Below are positions 35,473-45,250 of a stretch of 64,000 bases of DNA, piece after piece (positions within the stretch are counted from its first letter, which is position 1; every line of letters starts with the position of its first letter). Under the pieces are notes generated by a model. It was given only the letters and a program-made list of their open reading frames with translations, searched no databases and was not told the origin of the DNA. The translations under genes were made by a program, and so were the position numbers. Source of the stretch: Apodospora peruviana (Eukaryota > Ascomycota > Sordariomycetes > Sordariales > Lasiosphaeriaceae); assembly GCA_033439685.1 (NCBI GenBank), contig JAUEDM010000007.1, positions 310,001 to 374,000 on the forward strand, given 5' to 3'.

Positions 35473-36594
35473 TTACATGCCGGTCATCGAGTCAGCACCG
35501 GGAAGAGTCGGGAGCCCTAACACACACACACACACACAAAAGGTCAGCAAACATCCACTCAACCCACACACATACTACTGGTGACGGGGGTTAAACTCAC
35601 ATTTGGCATCACCAATATCGTCCTTGCTCATCTGCGACTTGGTGCAAGCAACAGCATCGGCATCGCTCTGCCTCTTGAGCGCGGCGCACCGATCACCGCT
35701 GCACTTGGAATCCATGGCCTTCTGGAGCGCATCCCCCTTCCAGCCAAACAGGTAATCACCATGAATACCATATCCGGTGTTATCGCCGTTGGACCAGTAG
35801 AACGGCTGGCCGGTCGCAGGCCAATCCGCCTTGTTGTTGAACTGGCGCGTGTCGAACATGACCTCGTACATGACCTGCGGGATCTTGACGGGGTGCGTAG
35901 ACGGGCACGCGCCGCCTGACTCAAATGTGCCGGAAGCAGGATACGCGACGTGCGACTTGTGGTCGGGCGTGTCGGTGTTCTTGCCGTCCCAGCACGAGGG
36001 AAAGGTCACGGTCACGCGCCAGCCGCCGCCGCAGGGGGCCGTCGGGAACCCTGGGACGTCCTTGCCCGTGCAGGGCGCGCCGCCGAAGGGCGACTGCTCC
36101 ATGTTTGCCTCGCAGCGGAAGCACAGGCCCTTGGGGACTTTAGAGGCGACTTTGTTGTTGGGGTCGCCGACGAGCATGCGGAAGCCTTTAGGGAAGGCGG
36201 TGACCTTGGCGGAGGACTGGTAGCCACGGATGTAGTAGACCGTGACGCCGCCCTTGACGTTCAGACCGATGTTGGCGACTTGGGGGACACGCTTGAAGGT
36301 GCCGTTCTTGGCCTTGAAGTAGACGTTGGCGGTCCAGTAGTTGGAGAAGTCCTCCGAGTAGACGCACGACGTGCAGGTCGAGACGGACGACGGGTCGTAG
36401 GTCACCGGCGGCATGGAGGCGTTAAACGAATTGCCGCCGATGATTTGATGGACGTGCGGCGAGCCGATCGTGCCTGGGTTCACGAGGGGGTCGATGCGGT
36501 CGATGGTCAGCTGCGAGCAGCCGAAGCGCATCAGCTCCTGCGCGGCGGCGAGGTGTGCCACGCCCGCCAGGGCGAGGGAGGACTTGAACAGCAT
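35473..36594 (-). CDS. Secreted DUF1996 protein
   Basis: Two exons, 35601-36594 and 35473-35516, give 345 residues. The signal peptide is clear (MLFKSSLALAGVAHLAAAQE) and the mature start ELMRFGCSQLTIDRIDPLVN is diagnostic for DUF1996, along with SPHVHQIIGGNSFN, CTSCVYSEDFSNYWTANVYF and SCWDGKNTDTPDHKSHVAYP. These are secreted fungal proteins of unknown biochemical role, often seen in plant-degradation secretomes. I add a short last exon: the donor GTGAGT at 35600, a TGCTGAC branch site and the TTAG acceptor at 35517 give a C-terminus ending PGADSMTGM, like family members. Reading through instead gives an eight-residue tail and a TAG at 35575. The true ATG is at 36594, since nothing upstream fits a signal peptide. 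Confidence 0.88.
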
Positions 36595-38044
36595 TTTTGT
36601 TGGTGTTGCACGAGTTTGAACAAAAGACAAGAGAGAGCAGAACCGTGACACTTGAGTCAAGTCAGGGGTTAGAGAAAGAACGAGGTGCAACAACCGCAGC
36701 AAAAATGGACTGGCTCTCCAGTCCTCAACCCATCTTTATACCTCCACCTTGACTTTAGTTGCTTTGCCTGCCAGGCTTCTTTCTTGATTATGAATGGCAC
36801 TATGGGATATCCCGAAACGATGCCTAACTTAGGTCAATGTTTGCCTCCCATCACTTTGAGACTTGGCGGCTGAATAGGAGCTAGTAATTGATGGTCGTTG
36901 TCATAAGACTATCCGGGGTAAATAAACGATTGGCGCCAGTGAACTGCCGTTGATTGAAGCTTTGGCGGTTAATTTGTCTCTTAAAGTAACGGAATCCTAC
37001 CCGGCAGTTCGATTTTGCGGAGAGGAATAATGGAGCCCGTCTCCAATATATGCCTGCCCTTCCATTGCCATTTTGGGTTTGTCTCTATAATCTCGGCTGC
37101 GATCTGCCGAGAGCCGTGTCCGGCCGCTTCTAAATAGTAATAAAAATCTCGCAAGCTTTATATAAACAATCGCGCAGGAGTAAAGGTCGTGTCGTGTGGG
37201 TGGCGAGTGAACCAGCCGGCTTATCGATAGGTGCGCATGGTCTAGAATAGACATACACACATGCTGTCTGCACGCCCCGGATCTAAAATATCGGAGCTTA
37301 TCTCCATGTCAGTCAGGGGTGTACAGTGCAGCAGGAGGTCCCTTGGTGGAAGTTCTAATTCTGAACGTGCTGCTGCTAAAACCGGTTTGACGACTTTCGG
37401 CTTCTAGAACGACGGGAAAGACAAGGTTTGGGTTCGGGATACTACCAAGGCTTTTCTGGCGGTTCGGATGACCGATGACTCGTGTGTGCCAAACATGCCC
37501 AATCCAGGTAATTAAGGTAAGTAGTATGCGCATGCCTTCCATTGGTGCGCATCGGCATCATGTCTTGCCCTTATCAAACCGAAGGGGGTTTGGGGAAAGG
37601 AGTCCAGCTTCCCCTGATTGGAAAAAAACAGCCATCATCCCTCATATGGCGGGCTAAACATACGAAATAGCAAATATAAGGTACAGTGATGGCACTGCTC
37701 CTCTAAAATTGAGGTCAGGTCTGGTATGTTTCGCACCCACCTCAGTACATATTGACAAAACAGCATTTTCCATACTAGTAGTGGCCATGATGTAAGTTCA
37801 AGTTGACTTTGGAGAGAGGCGGCGGGCAGGTTAGGAATGGACAGAGGCAGGTGTCATACCCGTGCACAATTGACCCACAATCAACTGAGCTAGGCTCCCA
37901 TTCAAAAGGATGCCAGAATTCTAAGTTGTCAGGACTTAGAATCTAGTGGGTTATGTACTGTACTGCTCAACTCGAGCCCCCTGGTGCGCCCACCGCTGTC
38001 GCTGCGCGACCTAGTCGGTTCGGGGCATAACAGCAGGTGAACCT

Positions 38045-38100
38045 GGAGGACTGTGTTTATATTTGTTCGCATACTGCTACCAAATGATAGATACTATTTA
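38045..38100 (-). repeat. Dispersed repeat, copy 2 (inverted)
   Basis: This is the reverse complement of the repeat at 35311-35367. The two copies lie on either side of the DUF1996 gene in opposite orientation, about 2.7 kb apart. Confidence 0.75.
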
Positions 38101-38186
38101 GAAAGCAATGATAAGAAGAAAACAAAAACAGGTTTAACATGAATCGGGCCCTAAAAGGAAATGAAAAATGAAAAAGAAAACAAGCC

Positions 38187-38285
38187 GACGAGGCCAAGGA
38201 TCGAACCGGCCACCTTATCGAACCGGCCACCTTAATCGTAGTAGGTTATCTCTTTTGCTCTCTTTAACCACTGGGTTATTTAAGC
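38187..38285 (-). other. tRNA-like relic with duplicated B-box segment
   Basis: Read on the minus strand, an A-box-like AACCCAGTGGTTAAAG is followed about 55 bases later by a B-box GGTTCGATCC. The 17-bp segment containing the B-box is tandemly duplicated (about 38199-38232). The T-stem pairs poorly and no convincing anticodon arm forms, so this is a pseudo-tRNA or a SINE head and not a working tRNA. Confidence 0.4.
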
Positions 38286-38484
38286 TTTTCATCTAACTAG
38301 TTTTAGAAATTCAAAGAAAATAAAGTGGTCTATATGTATCTAGGCTCGTACGGATGACAGCATGTCGAAGCAAATGTCAAAGGATGTCAGAGCTGAAAGA
38401 GTGGGGAATTCTGACAGCCAACCCAACACAACACCACAAATCTGGTCATATTGTATAACAGAATGGCTACCTGGTAGTTGGCTT

Positions 38485-38700
38485 CGTAGGCCAACTGGTC
38501 AGCGGAAAAAAAGTCGCCAAACTACGGCATGCCAGCCAGTTCGGTTCGAGGGCCAGTTGGCCAGTTGGAAAAAGTCGTCATAGAATAATTAGTCGACTGG
38601 CAAGTCTGTAAGAGTGCTCGACTGGCCAGTGGAAAACGTCGTCATGGAATAGTTGGCTTGCCAGGGCACCCGGAAAACAACGGCCAACATTCAGCAAGTT
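38485..38700. repeat. Degenerate tandem repeat, about three 70-bp units
   Basis: Three successive units start with GGCCA(A/G)(C/T)TGG-like sequence and contain GGAAAA(A/C)(A/-)GTCG, with GTCGTCAT(A/G)GAATA in the last two. No open frame or terminal repeat goes with it. Confidence 0.55.
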
Positions 38701-39082
38701 GGCCATCGTTGATTGTCATTTTATATCCAACTTAGGTACAAGATTCGCCTGTATTTCGGATTGCTTCTACTATACGTACTGACACCGACTTCGGTGACAT
38801 TGCTGGCCAAGTACATTGGCATGTTGGCTTTTGGTTATGATTACGCGACCCCCCCCCCCCCCCCTTTTCCCATGCTAGGTATAAATAAAGTCGTGAACGA
38901 ACATCATGGTACCGCCGTCGTCGATCATCCGTATCAGTGAGTGCTGCCAAGTGCCTGCAAGTCCGTTGTCCGTATCGTCGCTGTGTCTTGCACATGGCCC
39001 TTGGATCTACTATCATCGCTGTTGTTCGTCGAGAGACTCGGCGAGCATGATATTGTGTATCGCATTATCAATATATAATGCA

Positions 39083-39099
39083 GTAGGTTCGAACCCTAC
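39083..39099 (+). other. Isolated tRNA T-arm-like hairpin
   Basis: GTAGGTTCGAACCCTAC forms a perfect five-base T-stem with a standard seven-base TTC-type loop. The sequence upstream does not give D or anticodon arms, although a separate seven-base hairpin (GCATTAT/ATAATGC) adjoins it. It is probably a fragment of a tRNA or SINE. Confidence 0.3.
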
Positions 39100-39887
39100 C
39101 AGGTGTGTCCTTCTGGTGGAGCAGTATGGTTCGGCACACGCACAACTGGGAGAGGAGAAATTGGTACGTAAGAATCCTTCAAAGTTTTCTTTGTGATTCA
39201 TGATATCCACATCCACGGAGTCTTCGAGAACAGATGACGAGGTGCACTGACTGAGGAAGACCGTGATGGAACGAACAAATGGCGCCACCCATAACTTTAT
39301 GTACTCTCAAAGTTTGAAGGTGGATACGGCACCTCTTCTGGACAATAGCGTAATGTATATTTCGAGCCTGTCATATCTTATACTTCGGACTAACAACGTG
39401 GAAGCCTAGCATACACAAAGCAATACGGCGAGGTTGTCATCGGATGGAGAATGTCGTGGTCTGCACTCGGTACTTCGTTTCCGTCTTATACCATTCTCAC
39501 GGTCATGTGGCTGACCTGGACATCTTCCGTCTTATCTACCCAACCTTTCAATCCATTGCTATTGTCCAAGAAGTGACCCATTGCTATTGTTATTTCCAGT
39601 AGCTATTGTCCTGTCTAGCGTAATCTATCTGCTATTGTTCACGCACTCGGCGTAAAACCTCAGCACCAGCAGTATAAATTGCCCCGTACAAACCTATCTT
39701 CTCACGAATCCCATTACATTGTACACACTGCCTCTGCTTCGCAATTTCCCCCAGGACATTTGGCGAAAATAACTAGGAAGCATCACAGCCCGCACATCTC
39801 ACAAACTCACTGCACTGACCGTGAAAGAGAGTGCTCACTTACAGCATCATTCTGTCAGTTCTCTCCACGACAGACACGTGCAAGAGC

Positions 39888-42719
39888 ATGCACCGCTCAT
39901 CCCGAGCGATTAGAAAAACTATGGCTAGCAGGACCGACAATCCAGCCGTCAGTAATGATCACGGCATCAGGTCAAAGTTCAGCGGCCAAACTCCAACCAG
40001 TGCGACCACCCAAACTCAGATTCAAACTCTAATCGACATCGACACATATATGCTTGAGGATTCCTTCATCAATTCCTCAAATATCATTCTCGGCACATCT
40101 CGTCTTGAAGACCCCTTCATCGACCACCATACAAATATCATCCTCGGCACTTCTCTTCTTGAAGACCCCTTCGTCGACCCGCCCCCAAAACACAACATCA
40201 ACAACATGAACTCTCGGCCGTCGGCAACAACGAACAACACTTTCTCCTGTTTCTACCCTGGTATCAAGAAGCCACACCTCAAGACAAAGAAGTCACAGGC
40301 CAGCAAGAACGCCAACTTGACTATAGATTGCTCGCCTGCTGAGGACAGCCCGTGCCGCCGCATTCCACCGGGTCTTGGCCTCGAAGCCGTCAATCCTGAT
40401 CCCGCTGCTGTCGCCCGCAACTGGCTGCCGATTCACGACTGCAAGCGCGCCTTCGTCATCTTTGAAGTGATGGCCCGCCAACTTGAGAAATCCCCCCGGC
40501 CGCCACGCAACATCAAGAAGCGCATCGTCAACAGGAAGCGCAAGGTCACTCGACTCAACGAATCCGACATACAACACAAACCCACCACCACTGCTGCTGC
40601 TACCCAAACCCAACCTGTTGGTCCTACCATCACCGATCCGGCAAGTTGCTCCCTCAAGTTGGTCACTCGGGCTGACTACGACGCCTACTATCCGACTCCA
40701 CAATCCAGAGCTCATCGCGAGCAGAAGCACGAGCATCAGCATCAACGGGAGCATCAACAGGAGCATCAACAGGAGCATCAACAGGAGCATCAGCAGGCCT
40801 TAGCCAAGGTCCCTGTCGGATCTGGTCCTACTACCCACCCGCTAGATCCGGCGATACGCTCCCTCAAATCGGTCTCCGACTACGACGCCTATTATTACTA
40901 CAAGAAGAAGCAGGAGGAGCAGCTCCTAGCCAAGGCCCGGATCGAGGACAACTACCGCTGGCGCATCAACATCATGCACGCCAACCTCACCTTGCTAATC
41001 GCAAAGATTCTCACGGCGCTTAACGACGCGCTTTCCGCCTTGCGAGGGACGACCGACGAGGCGGGTCGCTACTCCAGAGCGGAGTGCCACCTCATCAGAG
41101 CGGACTCCTACGTCTATCATTACGTCCAGCACTCTAGAACTCTCGCCAAAACCGATCTAGAGTTTGGTCGTCTTCTTGACGCGGACGCTGCCGGCGACAC
41201 CGACTACGAGAAGGCGTTTGCGGCCTTCAGGCAAAGAGAGGAGAATCATCGTCGTCTTGCGCTTCAGGTCATCAGACAGTTTGAGGACGAGTACCACAGG
41301 TATCTGCGCGCTGGAGGAGCCGGAAGGTCTGAGTTTGCCTGGGGGCTGCTGCCTTCTGGTCGTGATTTTCAACCTCTTCGAGAAAAGCGTCGCACGGCGG
41401 CGGAGATGATGATGAAGCAGCAGAAGCAGAAGCAGAAGCAGCAGAAGCAAAAGCAGCGGGAGGATGCCGTCGCTATCAACTCCATTTCACTATCGGGGTA
41501 TGTGCCGTCGGGGGAAGTAGTCCGAAACAACGACCTGGAGGAGGAGGAGGATGATTTCACCTGCGAGATGGCTGAAGTTGAAAACGACATACTGCCTTCG
41601 ATGACGATGACGACGACGACGACGACAACGATATGGAGGGATTGTCGAGAAAATCGCGAGGCGGAGATGAAGGATGAGCAGGAGGAGGATGCCGACGACG
41701 CCAGTTCCACCGAGTCCGCTGCACCACCGGAGAATATATCGAAGGAAGAACTTCAAAACCTCTTGGAGGATGGGAACAGCAGGGTGTCCGAAGTCGAGGA
41801 CATCAAGCGTCTGTGGACGAAATGCAGAGATCATCAAGCAAAGCGCGAGGCGGAGATGAAGGAGCAGCAGCAGCAGCAGCAGCGGGATGCCGACGAAGTT
41901 TCACCATCTGACACATCAAACACACAAATCCAGGAGTTGAGCCAGCAAGTCACGTCCGTGAATGAATCCGAGCATCTATCGGAGAGCAACTCGGAGGAAG
42001 ATGATTCCCGCAAGATGTCCGAAGACGAGAGTATCCAGCTCCCGACGACGACGACGACGACGACGATGTACTGGGATTATAGTGCAAAGCGCATGGTGGA
42101 GATGAAGTTGGAGCAGGAGGATACCGCCGCGGCTGCTACGGCGTCGCCCCCCAACTCCACCAAGTCCATTACATCGGAGCATGTATCGGAGAAGGAAGGC
42201 CCAAGCAACTCGGAGAAAGATAATTCCCGCAAGATGTCCGAAGTCGACGACACCCAGCTTCATGTTGATGATTTTCTTAACAACTGCCTGCTTCGTGGCC
42301 TGCTTCCTGAGTCGGGGGATGATTCCCCCAAGATGTTATCCCCGTCGCGTCCTATTTGCACGCTCACTCCTCAGCAGAAGGAGAGGCGGAGGTTGAACAC
42401 GGCGCCGGCGCCGCCGGTAAATATACTAAAGCATGTTGCTGCTGCTGCCGTTCCCATCTCTCAGGAGGAGTCTGAGAGGCTGGAAACGAAGATCAAGCAG
42501 CGGGAGGCCGATCTTGCAAAACTCACGGCGAGGGCGGCGGCGGCAGCAGAGCAGGAGGTCCGGGATGTCGACACTGCTGCTGCTGCGTCGCCCATCTCTA
42601 CCAAGTCAAAGTCCGTCATGTCGGAGAATGAGCATATGCCAGAGGAGGAAGGTGATGAGAACTGGACGATCGTCAATGACTCTGATGATAGTGAGGATGG
42701 CTCTCTGGTTTCATTTTGA
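39888..42719 (+). CDS. Large low-complexity orphan protein with internal repeats
   Basis: One exon of 943 residues from the first ATG; a better ATG context at 39921 would shorten it by 11. I recognise no domain. Visible structure: an N-terminal near-repeat of LEDPFI...NIILGTS three times, a repeated DPA...SLK...DYDAYY motif around a Gln/Glu/His run (EHQQ units, about residue 290), a central part (about 380-500) with normal amphipathic helices, then Lys/Gln and acidic coiled-coil stretches. The C-terminal half repeats a module of Thr run, AKR.AEMK-like helix, acid run and NSRKMSE motif. The ending is acidic (EEEGDENWTIVNDSDDS), reminiscent of an LIR-like W-x-x-V in an acidic context, though this is only suggestive. 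Single-exon and unbroken, so likely expressed. Confidence 0.6.
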   Translation: MHRSSRAIRKTMASRTDNPAVSNDHGIRSKFSGQTPTSATTQTQIQTLIDIDTYMLEDSFINSSNIILGTSRLEDPFIDHHTNIILGTSLLEDPFVDPPPKHNINNMNSRPSATTNNTFSCFYPGIKKPHLKTKKSQASKNANLTIDCSPAEDSPCRRIPPGLGLEAVNPDPAAVARNWLPIHDCKRAFVIFEVMARQLEKSPRPPRNIKKRIVNRKRKVTRLNESDIQHKPTTTAAATQTQPVGPTITDPASCSLKLVTRADYDAYYPTPQSRAHREQKHEHQHQREHQQEHQQEHQQEHQQALAKVPVGSGPTTHPLDPAIRSLKSVSDYDAYYYYKKKQEEQLLAKARIEDNYRWRINIMHANLTLLIAKILTALNDALSALRGTTDEAGRYSRAECHLIRADSYVYHYVQHSRTLAKTDLEFGRLLDADAAGDTDYEKAFAAFRQREENHRRLALQVIRQFEDEYHRYLRAGGAGRSEFAWGLLPSGRDFQPLREKRRTAAEMMMKQQKQKQKQQKQKQREDAVAINSISLSGYVPSGEVVRNNDLEEEEDDFTCEMAEVENDILPSMTMTTTTTTTIWRDCRENREAEMKDEQEEDADDASSTESAAPPENISKEELQNLLEDGNSRVSEVEDIKRLWTKCRDHQAKREAEMKEQQQQQQRDADEVSPSDTSNTQIQELSQQVTSVNESEHLSESNSEEDDSRKMSEDESIQLPTTTTTTTMYWDYSAKRMVEMKLEQEDTAAAATASPPNSTKSITSEHVSEKEGPSNSEKDNSRKMSEVDDTQLHVDDFLNNCLLRGLLPESGDDSPKMLSPSRPICTLTPQQKERRRLNTAPAPPVNILKHVAAAAVPISQEESERLETKIKQREADLAKLTARAAAAAEQEVRDVDTAAAASPISTKSKSVMSENEHMPEEEGDENWTIVNDSDDSEDGSLVSF

Positions 42720-43360
42720 GATACCTGAAGGTCCGGAGCTCTCATAGTCTCTCGATGGCTGGGAGTAAAGTGCCCTTTGTTTATCTAGCTTGCTCAAGTT
42801 GCGCGGTTCTTGATGTCACTACATTCCATTCGGTTTAGCTGTGGATCAAGTAGGTAGTCATGTACCAGTACTCGGGGAAGATGGATTAACCATTTGGACG
42901 ATGACATGACTCTCTGGTTGGAGAAGGTATAACGGGGGTGATAATGGAGACAAAACTATGGGAGAATATGTTCTCATGTAGCTAGGTAGCGTTCTTAATT
43001 TTTTATATATAGCACGGTAGGGGCGGTTTATAGTTGTTGATCATGGCAATATATAACTATCCTACACCCACCGCTGTCATGATACTAGTTAGCCCAGGTG
43101 AGCTAGTACTAATTAGTGACCAACGACTCGGCTCCTGTTTTGGGTCTAACATGTGATTTTGATAAGCAACTATCAAGTGACTGCCTTGGATAGGTACCAC
43201 TAGTGGCTAAGGTAAGGTACTGAGAAGACAACAACAAATAGAATTAACCAGTCGTTTATAACAGACAACATATGGTCATGCAAGTTTCGCTTATCATTGA
43301 CTACCTGATAACTGAGTACTTCTTCCTCATGCCACAAATACTGAATTTTTCCGAGGTAAA
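42720..43360. other. Intergenic gap
   Basis: The gap holds the 3' flanks of two converging genes. I see nothing distinctive beyond AT-rich stretches. Confidence 0.4.
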
Positions 43361-43803
43361 TCAGTTGCCTGAATCACTAGTCCCGATAAACACCACCAGA
43401 ACAGCCACAAACCTGACAATGTCAAGGGACTGTCAACACGATTCTGACCAGAATACCAAACCTCCAGGGAAGTGAAGTTCCCACTTCTTAGAAAGCAGGG
43501 AAGCAAAAAATAGGGGGGAACAATGTTGATTTTGAGAAGGGTGGGAAAGACTCACGCAGCAAACACCTCGGTTACGCCGGCCCTGGTCCCAAAGACCATG
43601 CAAAGCGAAAACATAACCGTCATGACGGCCAGGACGCCAAGTCGTTTATTCGTGTCCTTGATGGCGTACAGAATAACGATGGAAACCACCGGGAAGAACG
43701 CTGCGGTTACGGTGTTGAGGAATTTGGCGACCTGGGAGACGATATCGTTGTTGTAGGCTACCGAGTTGCGGAGGTGTACGGGAGACGTTGAGGTGTTGAA
43801 TTT
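43361..43803 (-). pseudogene. Partial DUF6594 gene (C-terminal membrane part)
   Basis: Exons 43556-43803 and 43361-43412 join in phase and encode the C-terminal membrane region of a DUF6594 protein: SVAYNNDIVSQVAKFLNTV, AAFFPVVSIVILYAIKDTNKR, LGVLAVMTVMFSLCMVFGTR, EVFAA, then FVAVLVVFIG. The acceptor at 43804 (CAACTAG) is good. Upstream, 43926-44167 keeps an open Ser/Thr/Pro-rich frame that stops at a TAG before any link is found, and the diagnostic N-terminal RRF...RN.LHLQ part is missing. Either a distant exon was not recognised or the gene is truncated. A diverged second copy of part of this locus follows at 44839-45125. Confidence 0.5.
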
Positions 43804-44384
43804 CTAGTTGTTGCTCAGATCGAATCGTTAGTTGTCTATCAAAACCCAGGGCCAGGCTCAAGCTCATAATACGCAAGCTATTCATGGCATACATGGATGT
43901 ATTTTCCAACGATATCACGGTACAATAGGGCTAGAGCAACAGATAATGCGTTGGGGCGCTGGTGTCGTCGATACAGACGAGGTCGTCTTTGGTAGAAGCA
44001 TCGGATTGTGACGCCGACCGTGCAGACATCCTTGTTGATGCCGGTGAGCCAGATGTTTGTTGCCCATTATTTCGCGGCGCATCCACTTCCGGAGGAACCT
44101 GAGTGCGGGTTTCCGTGGTGCTGCCAGTGATACTACTTGGCGATGGCGGAGGAGCGCTTTGTCTATCTATGAGTGATGTCGGTATGGTCAGTCAATGGGC
44201 TTCATTGGGCACGAGGCGGAGAGTCTAGACCTAGTCAGTCCGTACTGTTCTTGTAAAGGTCGTGATATTCATTTCATCAAGTAATGTCTACTTCAAAGCG
44301 CACCACATGAACATGGAATGGAGTAGGTTATCTATCATAGCACAAAAACAACCACATGAAAAAAACATGAAAAACATTAATCAA

Positions 44385-44484
44385 CCCAGCACGGGGTAGG
44401 ATTCGAACCTACGGCCTCTGACCAAGATCAATAGAACTAACTATTTTTCTCGGCCGTCAGTACAACCAACTTCACCATGCTGGG
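44385..44484 (-). tRNA. tRNA-like gene or pseudogene with interrupted anticodon arm
   Basis: On the minus strand a perfect A-box TGGTGAAGTTGG (44466-44477) and B-box GGTTCGAATCC (44399-44409) occur with a full five-base T-stem. The ends pair strongly (CCCAGCATGG with CCGTGCTGGG), and CTGAC/GTCAG could form the anticodon stem around a 33-base loop, suggesting an intron. However, the position of U33 and the anticodon cannot be fixed, and spacing between T-arm and acceptor is off by one to four bases. It is probably a degenerate tRNA or SINE head. A real tRNA is possible. Confidence 0.35.
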
Positions 44485-44838
44485 CTAACGGTAATTGCAG
44501 CTTGAAATGGCAGTTATATGCTTCTGTACGGCTCCAGGGGACAGACAGGTCAGGTTCCTTCCTCCCGTGATTTGCCTGTTTTCATCCCGTCTCAGGTAAG
44601 CACCTCTCTACTTTGGGATGACTTTTCAAGCGCACACCCGATATACCTAACCATAGCTTGGCATCTAGTGGTCGCGAAACAGGCGCCCTCATGATCTTCG
44701 GCTGTCCACAGTAACAAGGTTCATTTAGTATTCCTAAGACACCCATTTGGCTGCTTGAACCTCGCAGTCTTGTCGCCTCACGCGGAGCCGAGCGCAAGGG
44801 CCGCCAGCTGGGTTCCCAGGTTGCCGTGCGTGAGCACT

Positions 44839-45125
44839 CTCGCAACCTGTGAGATGATAGCGTTGTTATAGGCTACCGAGCTGCCGAAGTAAGGATAGGG
44901 GAGAGACGCTGAGCTATTGAACTTCTACTTGTCGCTCAGATCGAGTCCTATCTAGATGGACAGTTACCTGCCAGATATGAAGGGTCAAGCAAAGAGTTTG
45001 TAAATAGAGAAGACAATCAACGCATCCATACATAGGTGTAATTTTCTCCAGACAAGATCATGGTTCAACAGCACCAGATACTGCGTCAACCCGGCGCCAG
45101 TGTCGTTGACGGATCTTGACCCTGG
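44839..45125 (-). pseudogene. Decayed second copy of the DUF6594 C-terminal locus
   Basis: This segment matches 43728-43980 over about 250 bp, including the CTCGGTAGCCTA(C/T)AACAACG coding stretch (SSVAYNNAIISQVA), the intron acceptor region and the flanking exon. The match ends abruptly after Ser-Gln-Val-Ala, where the membrane helices should follow. Several stops interrupt the frame. It is a tandem duplicate, truncated at its 3' side, with the tRNA-like element lying between the two copies. Confidence 0.6.
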
Positions 45126-45250
45126 TGTTCAACGCCCACGTATACACCCTCTATGCTAAAAGGCCAACGTCGACAATACCAAGATCACCGTCGCGTGTGC
45201 TCAACAAGTCCGCATGCCAAGAATATCCTCCATATGAGTAGACTAGAAAG

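Larger units (their letters stand above)
36595..39887. other. Intergenic region with repeats and tRNA-like relics
   Basis: No protein gene is supported. It holds a second copy of the 55-bp dispersed repeat (38045-38100), a tRNA-like relic (38187-38285), a degenerate 70-bp tandem repeat (38485-38700), a C tract near 38851-38868 and an isolated T-arm-like hairpin at 39083-39099. Confidence 0.5.
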
